The notes under the pieces are model-generated. The model was given only the letters and a program-made list of their open reading frames with translations. It was not told where the DNA came from and made no database searches. DNA of 39,156 nucleotides from JBDKVA01 sp039679375 (GTDB taxonomy: Bacteria > Bacillota > Clostridia > Acetivibrionales > DTU013). Of this stretch, positions 7,344 to 15,381 are shown one piece after another. The position numbers and the translations under genes are program-made. Position 1 is the stretch's first letter; every line of letters starts with the position of its first letter. The stretch covers positions 1 to 39,156 of the forward strand of contig JBDKVA010000204.1 of NCBI GenBank assembly GCA_039679375.1, written 5' to 3'.

Positions 7344-7957
7344 TTGCCATTGTTCGGTTATTTTCTCGGCTTCTTCGGCGAAGGCACCGATGACGCCGAT
7401 GTTACGGTAGTGGATTATAACTTTCTGCTCCGATGTTCTTGAGTATCGTTCAGCTCGTTCTCCGATCTCAATCTTCTCTATGAAGAGGTTGAGCAGCTCG
7501 CCGCTTAGCTCATTAATCTCTGTATACCTTTTCGCCTTATCGATGAACCGGATGATGTTGGCGGTGGAGTTTTGAAGTTCCTCAATGCGCTTAGCCGCTT
7601 TAGGGATTCGCTCTTTCAGGTTTTTTTGCTCTACGTTGTAATCGCCTGACAGCATTCTGAACTGTTCGTTGGTTACTTTGCCAAGCACATTGTCCTCTTA
7701 TAAGCGCTTGAATAAGGCGCTGAGCTCAGTGTCCCTGCGACGAATCAATTCCAGTTCCCTTTGGAGCCGTTCAATCTCACGTCGGGTTTCAGTGTTGTTT
7801 TTCCGGTTGATGTACTGTATGAATAACGTCTCCTGCTGCCGCGCGAAGTGAGTTACTCTGAGCAAGTCATCCAGAACAATTGCCGCCAGATGAATCTCCC
7901 GAAGATAATGCCCGCTGCACTCTTCCTTGCCGAACTTCTTGTAGGTGAACCAGTATA
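7329..7957 (-). pseudogene. Large serine recombinase, C-terminal remnant with in-frame stop
   Basis: Read on the minus strand, 7957-7701 encodes YKKFGKEECSGHYLREIHLA, AIVLDDLLRVTHFARQQE and ERLQRELELIRRRDTELSAL. After one TAA (7698-7700) the same frame continues EDNVLGKVTNEQFRMLSGDY to ELLNLFIEKIEIGERAERYS. Together these match the zinc-ribbon, coiled-coil and DUF4368 tail of TndX/TnpX-type recombinases that move conjugative or mobilisable elements. Such proteins normally read FKRLYEDN here, so the stop is best explained as a Tyr codon changed to TAA. The catalytic N-terminus is missing: the frame breaks just upstream of 7957 where unrelated sequence begins. Confidence 0.8.
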
Positions 7958-8007
7958 TTAACCCCCATCAGAGTGCAGACAGTGTCTGCACAATTGGGGG
8001 TTACGTT

Positions 8008-8645
8008 ATGGCTAAAAAGAAGAACGAAGTCAGTATTCACAGCAGTGCGGCGGAATATCTCACCTATATTGCCGCCATTGGTGATGGTGCGAGTTCTTTT
8101 GAAATGCGTTATCAGGAAGAAAACATTTGGCTTACTCAAAAAATGATGGCTGAATTGTATGATATTACTGTTACCGCTGTGAATCAGCATATCAAACGGA
8201 TTTTTGACGACGGTGAGCTTGTCCCCGATTCAGTTATTAAGAAATACTTAATAACTGCCGCCGACGGCAAAAATTATAGTACAAAGCATTACAACCTGCA
8301 AATGACTATTGCCGTTGGCTTCAAGGTTAACAACGATCGTGCTGTGCAGTTCCGCAAATGGGCAGGGCAGATTGTAAAGGATTACACTATTCAGGGCTGC
8401 CGAGTTGCAGGCCGAACGAAAAATCCCGATGAGTATGCAGGATTGGGCGAAAAGGCTTGACGATTTTGGAATTTAACGGAAATGAAATCCTTATGGGTGC
8501 GGGAAAAATCACACACGAGCAGGCAAAGCTTCATGCCGAAACAGAGTTTGAGAAATACCGCATTGTGCAGGACAGGCTTTTTGAAAGTGACTATGATCGG
8601 TTCTTGCGCGAGATTGAATCGTTGGAACGCAAACCAGAGAAATGA
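8008..8645 (+). pseudogene. RhuM-family protein, internally deleted and frameshifted
   Basis: ATG 8008 follows GGGGGT and opens a frame with SSFEMRYQEENIWLTQKMMA, ELYDITVTAVNQHIKRIFDD and VGFKVNNDRAVQFRKWAGQI, the N-terminal half of the RhuM (PF13310) family. It ends at TGA 8458-8460 after YAGLGEKA. A second frame (8457-8645) then supplies the family's C-terminus, LEFNGNEILMGAGKITHEQA and RIVQDRLFESDYDRFLREIE. Intact members are over 300 residues, so roughly the middle third is missing. The junction AAAAGGCTTGACGATTTTGG encodes KRLDDF in the third frame, pointing to a further small deletion. RhuM genes often sit beside type I restriction loci, as here. Confidence 0.8.
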
Positions 8646-9460
8646 GGTGTAACGCCGTTGATTTGAATTTTATACGAGGTCAATTCACCGAAGCCGAACT
8701 GGAATTGGCGATTATCAGCCTGTTCACCGAACAGGGCTATGATTACGTCCTCGGCGAGACAATTCACCGCGGGTTTGAGGAAATACTGCTTAAGGACGAC
8801 TTGCGCTCCTACCTTTTGGCGCACTATCACGACCTTATCGAAGCAGAAACGGGAAAAGTCATCGGACGCCTTGAAAACATTCCATCTGCCCCGCTGTATC
8901 AAGGCAACCGCGAGACTTTTCTGTTGGTAAACGAGGGCTTTGACCTACAGCGTGATAATCCTGCGAAATTTGCCGTGCACATTAATTACATAGACTTTGA
9001 CGAGCCCGATAAGAACATTTTTAAGGTGGTTAATCAATATTCGGTGCAAGGCGAGCGTCTGCGCCGCCCGGACTTGATTCTATTCATCAACGGCATCCCT
9101 GTGGCAATTTTCGAGTTCAAATCTGCCGTCAAGGAGAACGCAACTATTCACGACGCCTGGGAGCAGATAACCATCCGTTACTGCCGCGACATCCCCAAGC
9201 TGATGAAGTATTGTTTTCTTTCTGTTATCAGCGACGGTGCCAAAATCCGAATGGGCAGTATCTTTACGCCGTATGAATATTACTACGCTTGGAATAAGAT
9301 TAACGACGAAGAAAAGGTCAGCAACGGCATCGCCGCCCTGCTGACGATGATTAAGGGTGCATTTGCCAAAGACCGTGTTGTCGCCATCCTTCGTGACTTC
9401 GCCTACTACCCGGATGACAGCACAAAAGAAACGGTTATAAGGAAATTGCCTTGTCATTGA
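8642..9460 (+). pseudogene. hsdR: Type I restriction enzyme HsdR, truncated to its nuclease domain
   Basis: The 272-residue frame matches the N-terminus of HsdR, the restriction subunit of type I systems. The nuclease motif is visible: D144 in RRPDLILFING, then E158 and K160 in VAIFEFKSA. The reading continues to VAILRDFAYYPDDSTKE, the point where intact HsdR proteins (about 1000 residues) enter the helicase. Here it runs instead into VIRKLPCH and a stop. All helicase motifs and any neighbouring hsdM/hsdS are absent, so DNA translocation and cutting are not expected. The start overlaps the RhuM stop (ATGA at 8642-8645). Confidence 0.82.
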
Positions 9461-9677
9461 AGCTTTACATATCATATTCAGATGCCGATAATATCAGGGA
9501 CGCGTCAGAACTGCGGGAAAGGAAAGCGTCATAAGCCGCACTGAGCGAATATTTTATGTTTGTTGCTCACGGGCAATAAATAATCTCGTAATTTACTATC
9601 CTGAACCAACGCAACAAATTCTTTCACAAGCAAAGATATTGTTCGGCGACTCAAATATTCACTCAATATAGCAAGAC

Positions 9678-9715
9678 GAGAGAGGCGTCATCCCTTGCGG
9701 GACAACGCCTCTCTC
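9678..9715. terminator. Long perfect hairpin, probable bidirectional terminator
   Basis: GAGAGAGGCGT (9678-9688) is perfectly complementary to ACGCCTCTCTC (9705-9715). The loop contains a further TCCC/GGGA pair. The T-run after it is poor (TTGCATTT). It closes the degraded island on the right. Confidence 0.6.
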
Positions 9716-9824
9716 TTGCATTTCCGTATCGGTTTGGGGTATGGTTCAATAAATTGCCCTATTAAACCGTGCCTTTATGTGACATCCCTTTTTTAGGGCA
9801 AATGCACAAATGCATGTGCTTCCT

Positions 9825-9870
9825 TATATCGAGCGGGGCTCGATGGCCTGAGATTTTTATATAAACACCG
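9825..9870 (+). repeat. Relative of the flgF upstream repeat
   Basis: ATCGAGCGGGGCTCGATGGC followed by CTGAGATTTTTA resembles ATCGAGAGGGGCTCAATGCC then CCCTGGATTTTA at 2209-2240. Both copies follow a GCATGT segment. Here ATCGAGC and GCTCGAT can also form a hairpin. It sits 100-150 bases before the YcdB/SLH gene. Confidence 0.5.
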
Positions 9871-9977
9871 CGGATTTTTGAAGTAAAATATGGAACCAAT
9901 ATTGAGATTTCCAGTCTAATGGATTGTACTGCCATTGAAAGGCAATACAAAAATTACAAACAAGGGAGTAGATTCAA

Positions 9978-12143
9978 TTGAAAAGAAAATTCGCACTACT
10001 TTTATCAATCATTTTTATTTTCACATTGGCACTGCCCATTCAAGGCTTAGCAGCGGATATGGATGAGGAGCTCGAAAACGCGATCAAAATCGCAAAAACG
10101 AAATTTTCAATACCTGAAAGCTACAAATTCAGTTCAAACATCAATACATACGGTAACAAAAAGGTATACTACCTGAGCTGGAGAAGTACAGATACATTGA
10201 ATTCGGCCAGCATAAGCGTGAGTGTTGACAGCAATGGCATCATTACGGATTACAATAAATATTCTCAGAGCGACTATAAGCAGACGCAGAAATTGCCCAA
10301 AATAAGCCGCCAGGAAGCTAAAGTGAAGGCAGAGGAGTATATCGAATGGATCGCCCCCGGTCTTTTGCAGCAGCTCCGCTATCAGGAAACCACGCAGGCC
10401 AACATCATGGATACCAGTTATTATATGAACTACTACCGGGTAGTCAACGGCGTTCCATTTTACAATGACCGGGTATATGTCAGTGTGAACCGTGATACAG
10501 GCGAATTACAAAGCTATTCCCGGCAATGGTCCGATATTCCGGAATTTCCGGCTGTGACGAAGCTGATCACGCTTGAACAGGCAGAAGCGGCGTATGTTAA
10601 AAATCTCGGCTTAAGGTTGGTTTACAAAACCAGTACGGTGGATGATACGTTAAAGGCATTTGCAGCGTATATGCCCATTTGTGACAATAATAATTACGCA
10701 GTAGATGCGTTTACTGGAGAAAGGAGGAGACTCAGTGGTAATTTGTACGCCGCAGTTACCGCGGACAGCATGATGTATTCAAAAGAAAAAGCGAACCTGC
10801 GTGCTGCAGCCGGAGAAGGAGTCATACTGAATCCTGATGAGCTTAAGGCTGTCCAGGAAGCTGCGAAGCTCAAGTCAAAGGAAGAGGTCGAAAATATTGC
10901 CCGCACGACGGAATTTTTGGGTATAACGGCGGAGCATAAGCTGCAAAGCTACTATCTTGGCACCAACTGGCCCAATAAGGACGAGTATATTTATTCCATG
11001 CAATTCAGTATACCGGAGGACGGCAAATCCGACTTTGATCGGTATGTAAGCGTTACAATCAATGCAAAGACCGGTATCATTACGAGCTTTTATAAAGGCG
11101 TGCCAAATGCGGAAAAAGCGGAACCAAAGGATGATTTGGCAACGGCTAAGGCAGCAGCGGATGCATTCCTTGCCAGATATTACCCCGAGTATTATAAAGT
11201 CGTGGAATATGATAAACTGAACAGTGAGAGCTATATTGACACGTCCAGCAAAATTACTAATTACAGTTTCATTTACACAAGGCTTGTAAACGGTACAGCA
11301 TGTCCTGACAATACCATCCAGGTCGGATATGACAGTGTCAATAGTACGATCACAAGCCTGAATCTCAGCTGGTACGACATATCCTTCCCATCGGTCGACA
11401 AGGCGATAGGCGTAGAAGCGGCCAGCGGGAAATTATTTGAAAAGGTTGGACTGGGGCTCGAATACAGATATGAATACACAGCAAAACCTGCGGAGCCTTA
11501 TGTAGCAAATTCCGAGGCAAATACCGGAATCAAGCTGGTATATACGCTTAAGCCAAACAAACCGCTGATCCTTGACGCCAACACAGGCGAACTGCTCAAT
11601 TATGACGGCACTGCTTATAAGGAAGCCGTCAAGGTAAGCTATATCGATATAAAGGGGCATTTTGCAGAAGAGAGGATCAATGTGCTTGCCGAGAACGGCA
11701 TTTACCTGGACGGTACAGAGTTCAAGCCTGATGAAGCCATGACACAAAAAGATTTCCTGACACTGCTTTCAAAGACTTTGAACTACTATGGCCCGATTAT
11801 CACTTTAAAGAGTTCAAGTAAGGATATGGATGAATTATATGCATATCTGCAAAGGGAGGGCGTCATAAAAGAAGGCGAAAAGGCTCCTGACAGCCTGATC
11901 AACAGGGAAGATGCCGTGAAATTCGTAATCAGGGCTCTCAAGTATGACAGGGTTGCTGATATAAAGGGCATCTTCAACTGTACATTCCAGGACAAGGGCA
12001 GCATCGATCAGAACCTGGCAGGGTATGTGACCATTGCCGCCGGCCTTGGCATTGTAAATGGAACAAGCCCGAAATTCAGGCCAAAAGACAAACTGACGAG
12101 AAGTGAGGGCGCAATTGTAATATATAATTATCTGCAGTCATAA
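9978..12143 (+). CDS. Secreted YcdB/YcdC-domain protein with S-layer homology (SLH) domains
   Basis: The 721-residue protein starts at TTG 9978 behind AAGGGAG. A clear signal peptide ends near residue 26 (LALPIQGLAA). Residues of about 30-520 hold repeated YcdB/PepSY-like modules, seen in phrases such as YYRVVNGVPFYNDRVYVSVN with RDTGELQSY, and VTINAKTGIITSFYKG. From about 550 to the end are SLH repeats: SYIDIKGHFAEERINVLAEN, and the last with AAGLGIVNGTSPKFRPKDKL plus TRSEGA. SLH domains bind pyruvylated secondary cell-wall polymer, so the protein should sit on the cell surface. The function of the YcdB modules is unknown. It is monocistronic, with a hairpin at 12164. Confidence 0.87.
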   Translation: MKRKFALLLSIIFIFTLALPIQGLAADMDEELENAIKIAKTKFSIPESYKFSSNINTYGNKKVYYLSWRSTDTLNSASISVSVDSNGIITDYNKYSQSDYKQTQKLPKISRQEAKVKAEEYIEWIAPGLLQQLRYQETTQANIMDTSYYMNYYRVVNGVPFYNDRVYVSVNRDTGELQSYSRQWSDIPEFPAVTKLITLEQAEAAYVKNLGLRLVYKTSTVDDTLKAFAAYMPICDNNNYAVDAFTGERRRLSGNLYAAVTADSMMYSKEKANLRAAAGEGVILNPDELKAVQEAAKLKSKEEVENIARTTEFLGITAEHKLQSYYLGTNWPNKDEYIYSMQFSIPEDGKSDFDRYVSVTINAKTGIITSFYKGVPNAEKAEPKDDLATAKAAADAFLARYYPEYYKVVEYDKLNSESYIDTSSKITNYSFIYTRLVNGTACPDNTIQVGYDSVNSTITSLNLSWYDISFPSVDKAIGVEAASGKLFEKVGLGLEYRYEYTAKPAEPYVANSEANTGIKLVYTLKPNKPLILDANTGELLNYDGTAYKEAVKVSYIDIKGHFAEERINVLAENGIYLDGTEFKPDEAMTQKDFLTLLSKTLNYYGPIITLKSSSKDMDELYAYLQREGVIKEGEKAPDSLINREDAVKFVIRALKYDRVADIKGIFNCTFQDKGSIDQNLAGYVTIAAGLGIVNGTSPKFRPKDKLTRSEGAIVIYNYLQS

Positions 12144-12163
12144 GTTTAGGGTATGCATTATTT

Positions 12164-12201
12164 GGCAAAAGGGGCGGATTTCTAATTCACCCCTTTCTGC
12201 C
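12164..12201 (+). terminator. Hairpin after the SLH gene
   Basis: GGCAAAAGGGG (from 12164) pairs imperfectly with CCCCTTTCTGCC (to 12201). There is no T-run, so it may be a weak or bidirectional terminator between convergent genes. Confidence 0.45.
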
Positions 12202-12237
12202 GGATTCGCTGAGTTCAACAAATCACTTTAACCTTGA

Positions 12238-13053
12238 CTATTGCAGTACATAATGTCCCCTTGTTTTGAGGCCGCCAATACCTTTACTGCCTGATTGTGT
12301 GAGCCTTGCGATTTGTTCAGGCGTCACAAATACTCTTGAATCCGTCAGGGCGATCCGATCCCCGACCTTTGCAGGGTCAAGGGCATGTATCAGTATCCTC
12401 CCGGGAGAGCTTGCAAAGTTGGCGCCGGCCTCCATGATACCCTCATAGTAGGATTGGCATGCACCTGAAAAAACGCATAGCTTTTCGAAGCTTGGCTCAT
12501 ATTTTCTGGCTTCGATGACGGATTGAATATAGTAACGCGAGTTCCTGTAACTATCCAGTGAATTTAATTTAACAGCATTCTTTTTTAGACCGTCGTGCCC
12601 GGTAACAACCAATATGTCAGCCCGGGTGCTTGTTAAAAGGGATTTGATATGCCCCGGCTGTTCACTCTCCGGTATGACGCGGCCATGGGATTTTATATTG
12701 GCATCTTTGTAGAACTTTTGGCACATTTCAAGGAATTCTGCACTGGAATCGATATGAAGTATTGAGCCGCTTTTTCCTCTTGACCGCTGAAGGATTTGCA
12801 GTGGCGAGAAACCGCGTGACATGTGGTGCATCCCTTCTGTTGACAGGCTCCGCTGCATTACCCGCTGCACCTCGTCATTGCTTTTCAGTTCCAGGTCATA
12901 TTCATCAGAATCGGCGATGATCCTGACCAGGACGCCTTTCAGAAGATATGTTTTTTTGCTGTTTACTCTGTTTGCTATATCTGCAATTTTAAAATGAATA
13001 TCTCCGCCATAGGATTTTCTTATTACGATATCTCCAACTTTTAAAGAATCCAT
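12238..13053 (-). CDS. yabG: Sporulation-specific protease YabG
   Basis: The 271-residue protein matches YabG, a mother-cell protease that trims spore-coat proteins and, in Clostridioides, processes germination proteins. Recognisable blocks are LKVGDIVIRKSYGGDIHFKI near the N-terminus, ADILVVTGHDGLKKN in the middle, and AGANFASSPGRILIHALDP with the end GGLKTRGHYVLQ. The start chosen is ATG 13053, directly behind AAGGGTGG; a longer frame to 13068 would read through this ribosome site. In Bacillus it is a sigma-K gene; no sigma-K promoter could be confirmed here. It lies downstream of a kinase-like gene on the same strand, with a terminator between them, so it is probably transcribed alone. Confidence 0.93.
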   Translation of the reverse strand: MDSLKVGDIVIRKSYGGDIHFKIADIANRVNSKKTYLLKGVLVRIIADSDEYDLELKSNDEVQRVMQRSLSTEGMHHMSRGFSPLQILQRSRGKSGSILHIDSSAEFLEMCQKFYKDANIKSHGRVIPESEQPGHIKSLLTSTRADILVVTGHDGLKKNAVKLNSLDSYRNSRYYIQSVIEARKYEPSFEKLCVFSGACQSYYEGIMEAGANFASSPGRILIHALDPAKVGDRIALTDSRVFVTPEQIARLTQSGSKGIGGLKTRGHYVLQ

Positions 13054-13120
13054 ATTACCACCCTTCAATTAACATAAATAGCTAGATAGTACATAATATG
13101 AAGGGCGGTATGTATTGGGA

Positions 13121-13151
13121 ACAAAAAAAGAGCCCTTGAATCAGGCTCTTT
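13121..13151 (-). terminator. Rho-independent terminator after the cytidylate-kinase-like gene
   Basis: AAAGAGCC (13127-13134) and GGCTCTTT (13144-13151) form the stem. On the minus strand a run of seven T follows (13123-13129). It separates the kinase-like gene from yabG. Confidence 0.82.
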
Positions 13152-13166
13152 CATTTGAATTTATTT

Positions 13167-13718
13167 CTATATAAGATTTGACATGATGGCCGCGGCGACA
13201 GCTTCAGGTGAGATGTTCGTGGTGTCTATGACCAAATCATAATTTTCGAGGTTGGAACAGTCAACACCGTACTTCGTGACGTACCTTAGGTTTTCGCTTT
13301 GCTTCCTTTCAACCAGCCTCTTTTTTGCCTCATCCAGATTGGCGTAGGACTCCACTGTACCTCTCTGGTCCTGCATGATCCTGCCGGCAGCTTCATCAAG
13401 CCGAACAGTCAGGTATACTTTAAAGGAGTCCGGTACAAAATGCCAGGCCATCCTTGAGTCAAGCACCATATCTTCATCTCTCCGGCCGATTCTGGCAAGC
13501 TCGGTATCAATTTCCTCGTCTATTTCGGGATGGGTCTCCATATATCTGTTGAAAGCACAAATATCCATACCGTATTTTTCTGCAAGTGAACGCTGTATCA
13601 GACCTATTGAATAGACCGTCAGGCCGAAATTCGCATTCAGGTAACGGCAAACAGTCGATTTTCCGCTGCCCAGATCACCTGTGATAGAAATTTTTACTCT
13701 TTTGCCGGATAAATTCAT
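13167..13718 (-). CDS. Cytidylate-kinase-like P-loop protein
   Basis: The 183-residue protein has a P-loop, GDLGSGKST (residues 14-22), near a KISITGDLGSG strand, then ANFGLTVYSIG and DSRMAWHFVPDSFKVYLTV. This is the AAA/CMP-kinase-like fold (cytidylate kinase 2 type) seen as a stand-alone protein in many Clostridia. It may phosphorylate CMP/dCMP or another small substrate; the sequence does not decide. A good ribosome site, AAAGGAG, lies about nine bases before ATG 13718. It is not next to rpsA or lytB genes, where the main cmk of Clostridia usually lies, so a second, specialised kinase is possible (inference). Confidence 0.75.
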   Translation of the reverse strand: MNLSGKRVKISITGDLGSGKSTVCRYLNANFGLTVYSIGLIQRSLAEKYGMDICAFNRYMETHPEIDEEIDTELARIGRRDEDMVLDSRMAWHFVPDSFKVYLTVRLDEAAGRIMQDQRGTVESYANLDEAKKRLVERKQSENLRYVTKYGVDCSNLENYDLVIDTTNISPEAVAAAIMSNLI

Positions 13719-13895
13719 ATTGCAGCTCTCCTTTGAGTATATACCTTTTGCATGATGACTTTACAGAGATTATATCAAATAAGATACCGGTTTTTCTACA
13801 AAATTAAACAAACTTTTTAATTTTAAAAGGTACCACAGATAACAAACGCGGACCGATCTTTCACCGGTTACGTACTGCTTGAAGCATGGGAATGT

Positions 13896-13924
13896 TTGAC
13901 TATGTATATCGATGGGAATAAAAT
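13896..13924 (+). promoter_or_regulatory. Sigma-A-type promoter
   Basis: TTGACT (13896-13901), a 17-base spacer, then TAAAAT (13919-13924). Each box has five of six consensus bases. It should drive the small gene at 14006 with a leader of about 75 nt. The rest of 13719-13895 shows no gene or clear structure. Confidence 0.7.
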
Positions 13925-14005
13925 GGAATGGGACAGGAAATTTCTAAATGGGCATGTAATCCAACTGAATTGTGCTATATAAAATTGTTTATGGAGGGGA
14001 TTATC

Positions 14006-14266
14006 ATGAGCTGTTACAATATCATGGCGATTATTTTGAATAACAGGGTTAAGAATGCGGTGAAACTGCAGGATGCGCTTACAGAATCCGGCTGCATCAT
14101 CAAGACCAGACTTGGTCTGCATGAAGCGGGGGAAGCCTGCATAAACGAAGGGCTGATCATACTGCAGCTCACCGGCTCCGACGAGGAAGTCGAAGCACTT
14201 GAAAAGAAGTTAAATTGCGTCGAAGGTGTAAAAGCCAAAGGTATGCAGATTTGTTCCGAGTGGTAA
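14006..14266 (+). CDS. TM1266-type ACT-like protein
   Basis: The 86-residue protein starts at ATG 14006 behind GGAGGGG. It matches the small ferredoxin-fold family annotated as putative iron-only hydrogenase system regulator (TM1266 type): NIMAIILNNRVKNAVKLQDA, SGCIIKTRLGLHEAGEAC and EVEALEKKLNCVEGVKAKGM follow the family pattern. Family members lie near hydrogenase maturation genes in some genomes; none is present here. The fold resembles the ligand-binding domain of NikR, so small-molecule or metal sensing is plausible but unproven. It stands alone and runs toward the minus-strand MerR gene, 14 bases away. Confidence 0.75.
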   Translation: MSCYNIMAIILNNRVKNAVKLQDALTESGCIIKTRLGLHEAGEACINEGLIILQLTGSDEEVEALEKKLNCVEGVKAKGMQICSEW

Positions 14267-14280
14267 CCAGGAGCCCCTAA

Positions 14281-14712
14281 CTACGTATTTGTTATGCAGT
14301 AGTGCTGTATGGCTTCGTTATAGTAGGATGCAAGACCTGGGGCAAACCTGTCATAGTATACCGTAAACCGCTCATCTGCCGCATACATGCAGCCGAGATT
14401 CGAGAATATCTCCAGAGAGCACGGATAGAAGTAAGTGCTTATATGTCTGCGCGCTTTATCGCAGACTTCCATCATTCGCGGATCGTCATAAGGCACCTTT
14501 TCATTGAAGCAGGCAATCATTTCACGCAGGCTTTCATCACCTTCCGCCTGGATTTTTGCCCAGTCTTCCTTAGTGTAGTTTGAAGCACGCCGGGTTGAAA
14601 TTTTATAAGCGTCCGTATTTCCCCACCGTTCTTTTACCTCGTCAGCATATTTCTTTTGATGCTCCATCATTTTGTCATAATCAAATGCTTTAAACAATTC
14701 TTTGTTTTCCAT
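14281..14712 (-). CDS. Predicted internal-start product: stand-alone TipAS domain
   Basis: ATG 14712 lies in frame within the MerR-type gene. It is preceded by AAGGAGG (14726-14720, minus strand) with seven bases between, the best ribosome site in the locus. Initiation here gives a 143-residue protein (starting MENKELFKAFDYDKMMEHQK) that is exactly the drug-binding domain without the DNA-binding part. In Streptomyces lividans the tipA gene is known to make a short TipAS of about 144 residues from an internal start. The parallel in size and position is close; expression here is an inference. Confidence 0.65.
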   Translation of the reverse strand: MENKELFKAFDYDKMMEHQKKYADEVKERWGNTDAYKISTRRASNYTKEDWAKIQAEGDESLREMIACFNEKVPYDDPRMMEVCDKARRHISTYFYPCSLEIFSNLGCMYAADERFTVYYDRFAPGLASYYNEAIQHYCITNT

Positions 14713-15051
14713 CCTGATACCTCCTTTTAGGTTCAATAGTGTTGTTTTTGCCATTTCGGCAAGCTTCAGGTAATGCTCGGCGCGGTTTTCGAGAAAGTCG
14801 ATTTGCATGGCCAATGCCTCTTTCCGGTCAAAACCGGGATTGCCGATAATCTGTCTGATCCTGGCCAGCGGGAAGTCCAACTCTCTGAAGAAGAGTATCT
14901 GCTGGAGCCTTTCGATGTCTTCATCGGAGTAGAACCGGTATCCTGCCTCTGATTTTGCCGAGGGGACAAGCAGACCGATCTTGTCATAATACCTCAGCGT
15001 CCTGAGGGTTACGCCTGCCAACTGAGCGATCTTGTTTATCGTATACGACAT
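14281..15051 (-). CDS. TipA-type MerR-family regulator with TipAS drug-recognition domain
   Basis: The 256-residue protein has an N-terminal MerR winged helix (INKIAQLAGVTLRTLRYYDK, then GLLVPSAKSEAGYRFYSDED), a dimerisation helix to about residue 108, and a C-terminal TipAS domain (WGNTDAYKISTRRASNYTKE, then FYPCSLEIFSNLGCMYAADE). TipA proteins bind peptide antibiotics through TipAS and activate promoters with long spacers. The start is ATG 15051 behind GGAGAGGTGA. The -35/-10 boxes at 15226-15256 are 19 bases apart with a dyad between, the classic MerR-type operator, so self-activation is likely. A strong internal ribosome site before codon 114 predicts a second product. Confidence 0.92.
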   Translation of the reverse strand: MSYTINKIAQLAGVTLRTLRYYDKIGLLVPSAKSEAGYRFYSDEDIERLQQILFFRELDFPLARIRQIIGNPGFDRKEALAMQIDFLENRAEHYLKLAEMAKTTLLNLKGGIRMENKELFKAFDYDKMMEHQKKYADEVKERWGNTDAYKISTRRASNYTKEDWAKIQAEGDESLREMIACFNEKVPYDDPRMMEVCDKARRHISTYFYPCSLEIFSNLGCMYAADERFTVYYDRFAPGLASYYNEAIQHYCITNT

Positions 15052-15090
15052 TGATATCACCTCTCCAGGACATTTTACATTGCCATACAA

Positions 15091-15183
15091 ATTGAATGAA
15101 ATTTTCTAAACGCCTGTCTGCGCAAACATCATAGAATCACTGCTGTTTGCACAGACATTCGTAAAGAAAATTAGTCATTCAAT
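15091..15183. repeat. Long imperfect inverted repeat in the tipA-like gene leader
   Basis: ATTGAATGAAATTTTCTAAA through CGCAAAC (15091-15127) is nearly complementary to GTTTGCACAGACATTCG through CATTCAAT (15145-15183). The arms are about 37 bases with a 17-base loop and only a few mismatches. It lies between the predicted promoter and the ribosome site of the minus-strand regulator, so it would fold in the mRNA leader. No T-run follows. Confidence 0.75.
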
Positions 15184-15225
15184 ATATATAAATTAAAAAT
15201 GGTGCTTCAAAGGTCCTGTAAGATC

Positions 15226-15256
15226 ATCATAAACCATGACCTAACGTCAGTGTCAA
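15226..15256 (-). promoter_or_regulatory. MerR-type promoter/operator with 19-base spacer
   Basis: On the minus strand: TTGACA (15256-15251), 19 bases, then TATGAT (15231-15226). The spacer contains TGAC-GTTAG-GTCA, a dyad of the kind MerR-family proteins bind. The -35 is a perfect consensus. The long spacer makes the promoter poor without an activator, as known for this family. Predicted start is near 15219, leaving a leader of about 165 nt. Confidence 0.72.
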
Positions 15257-15381
15257 GCAAAATATAAAATATACCTGAATGAAACTATAGTTCTTTTGTC
15301 CATTTGCTTTTTACAGAAAATTGAATATCCGGTATTGACAGATGAAGTCCTAAAAGGATAACATGATGGGAGAAACTGTGA

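Larger units (their letters stand above)
9461..9977 (+). other. Gene-free gap after the truncated hsdR
   Basis: No credible gene is seen in this 517-base stretch. The first 200 bases have no recognisable coding trace. A long hairpin lies at 9678-9715, a block resembling the flgF upstream repeat at 9825-9870, and a GTACTGCC/GGCAATAC hairpin around 9928-9950. A ribosome site AAGGGAG precedes the next start by about nine bases. No convincing sigma-A promoter was found. Confidence 0.6.

Noticed and set aside
13053..13125. Sigma-K promoter for yabG
   Set aside because: A CATA-type box (CATATTATG) is present upstream, but no AC-type -35 box lies at the right distance.
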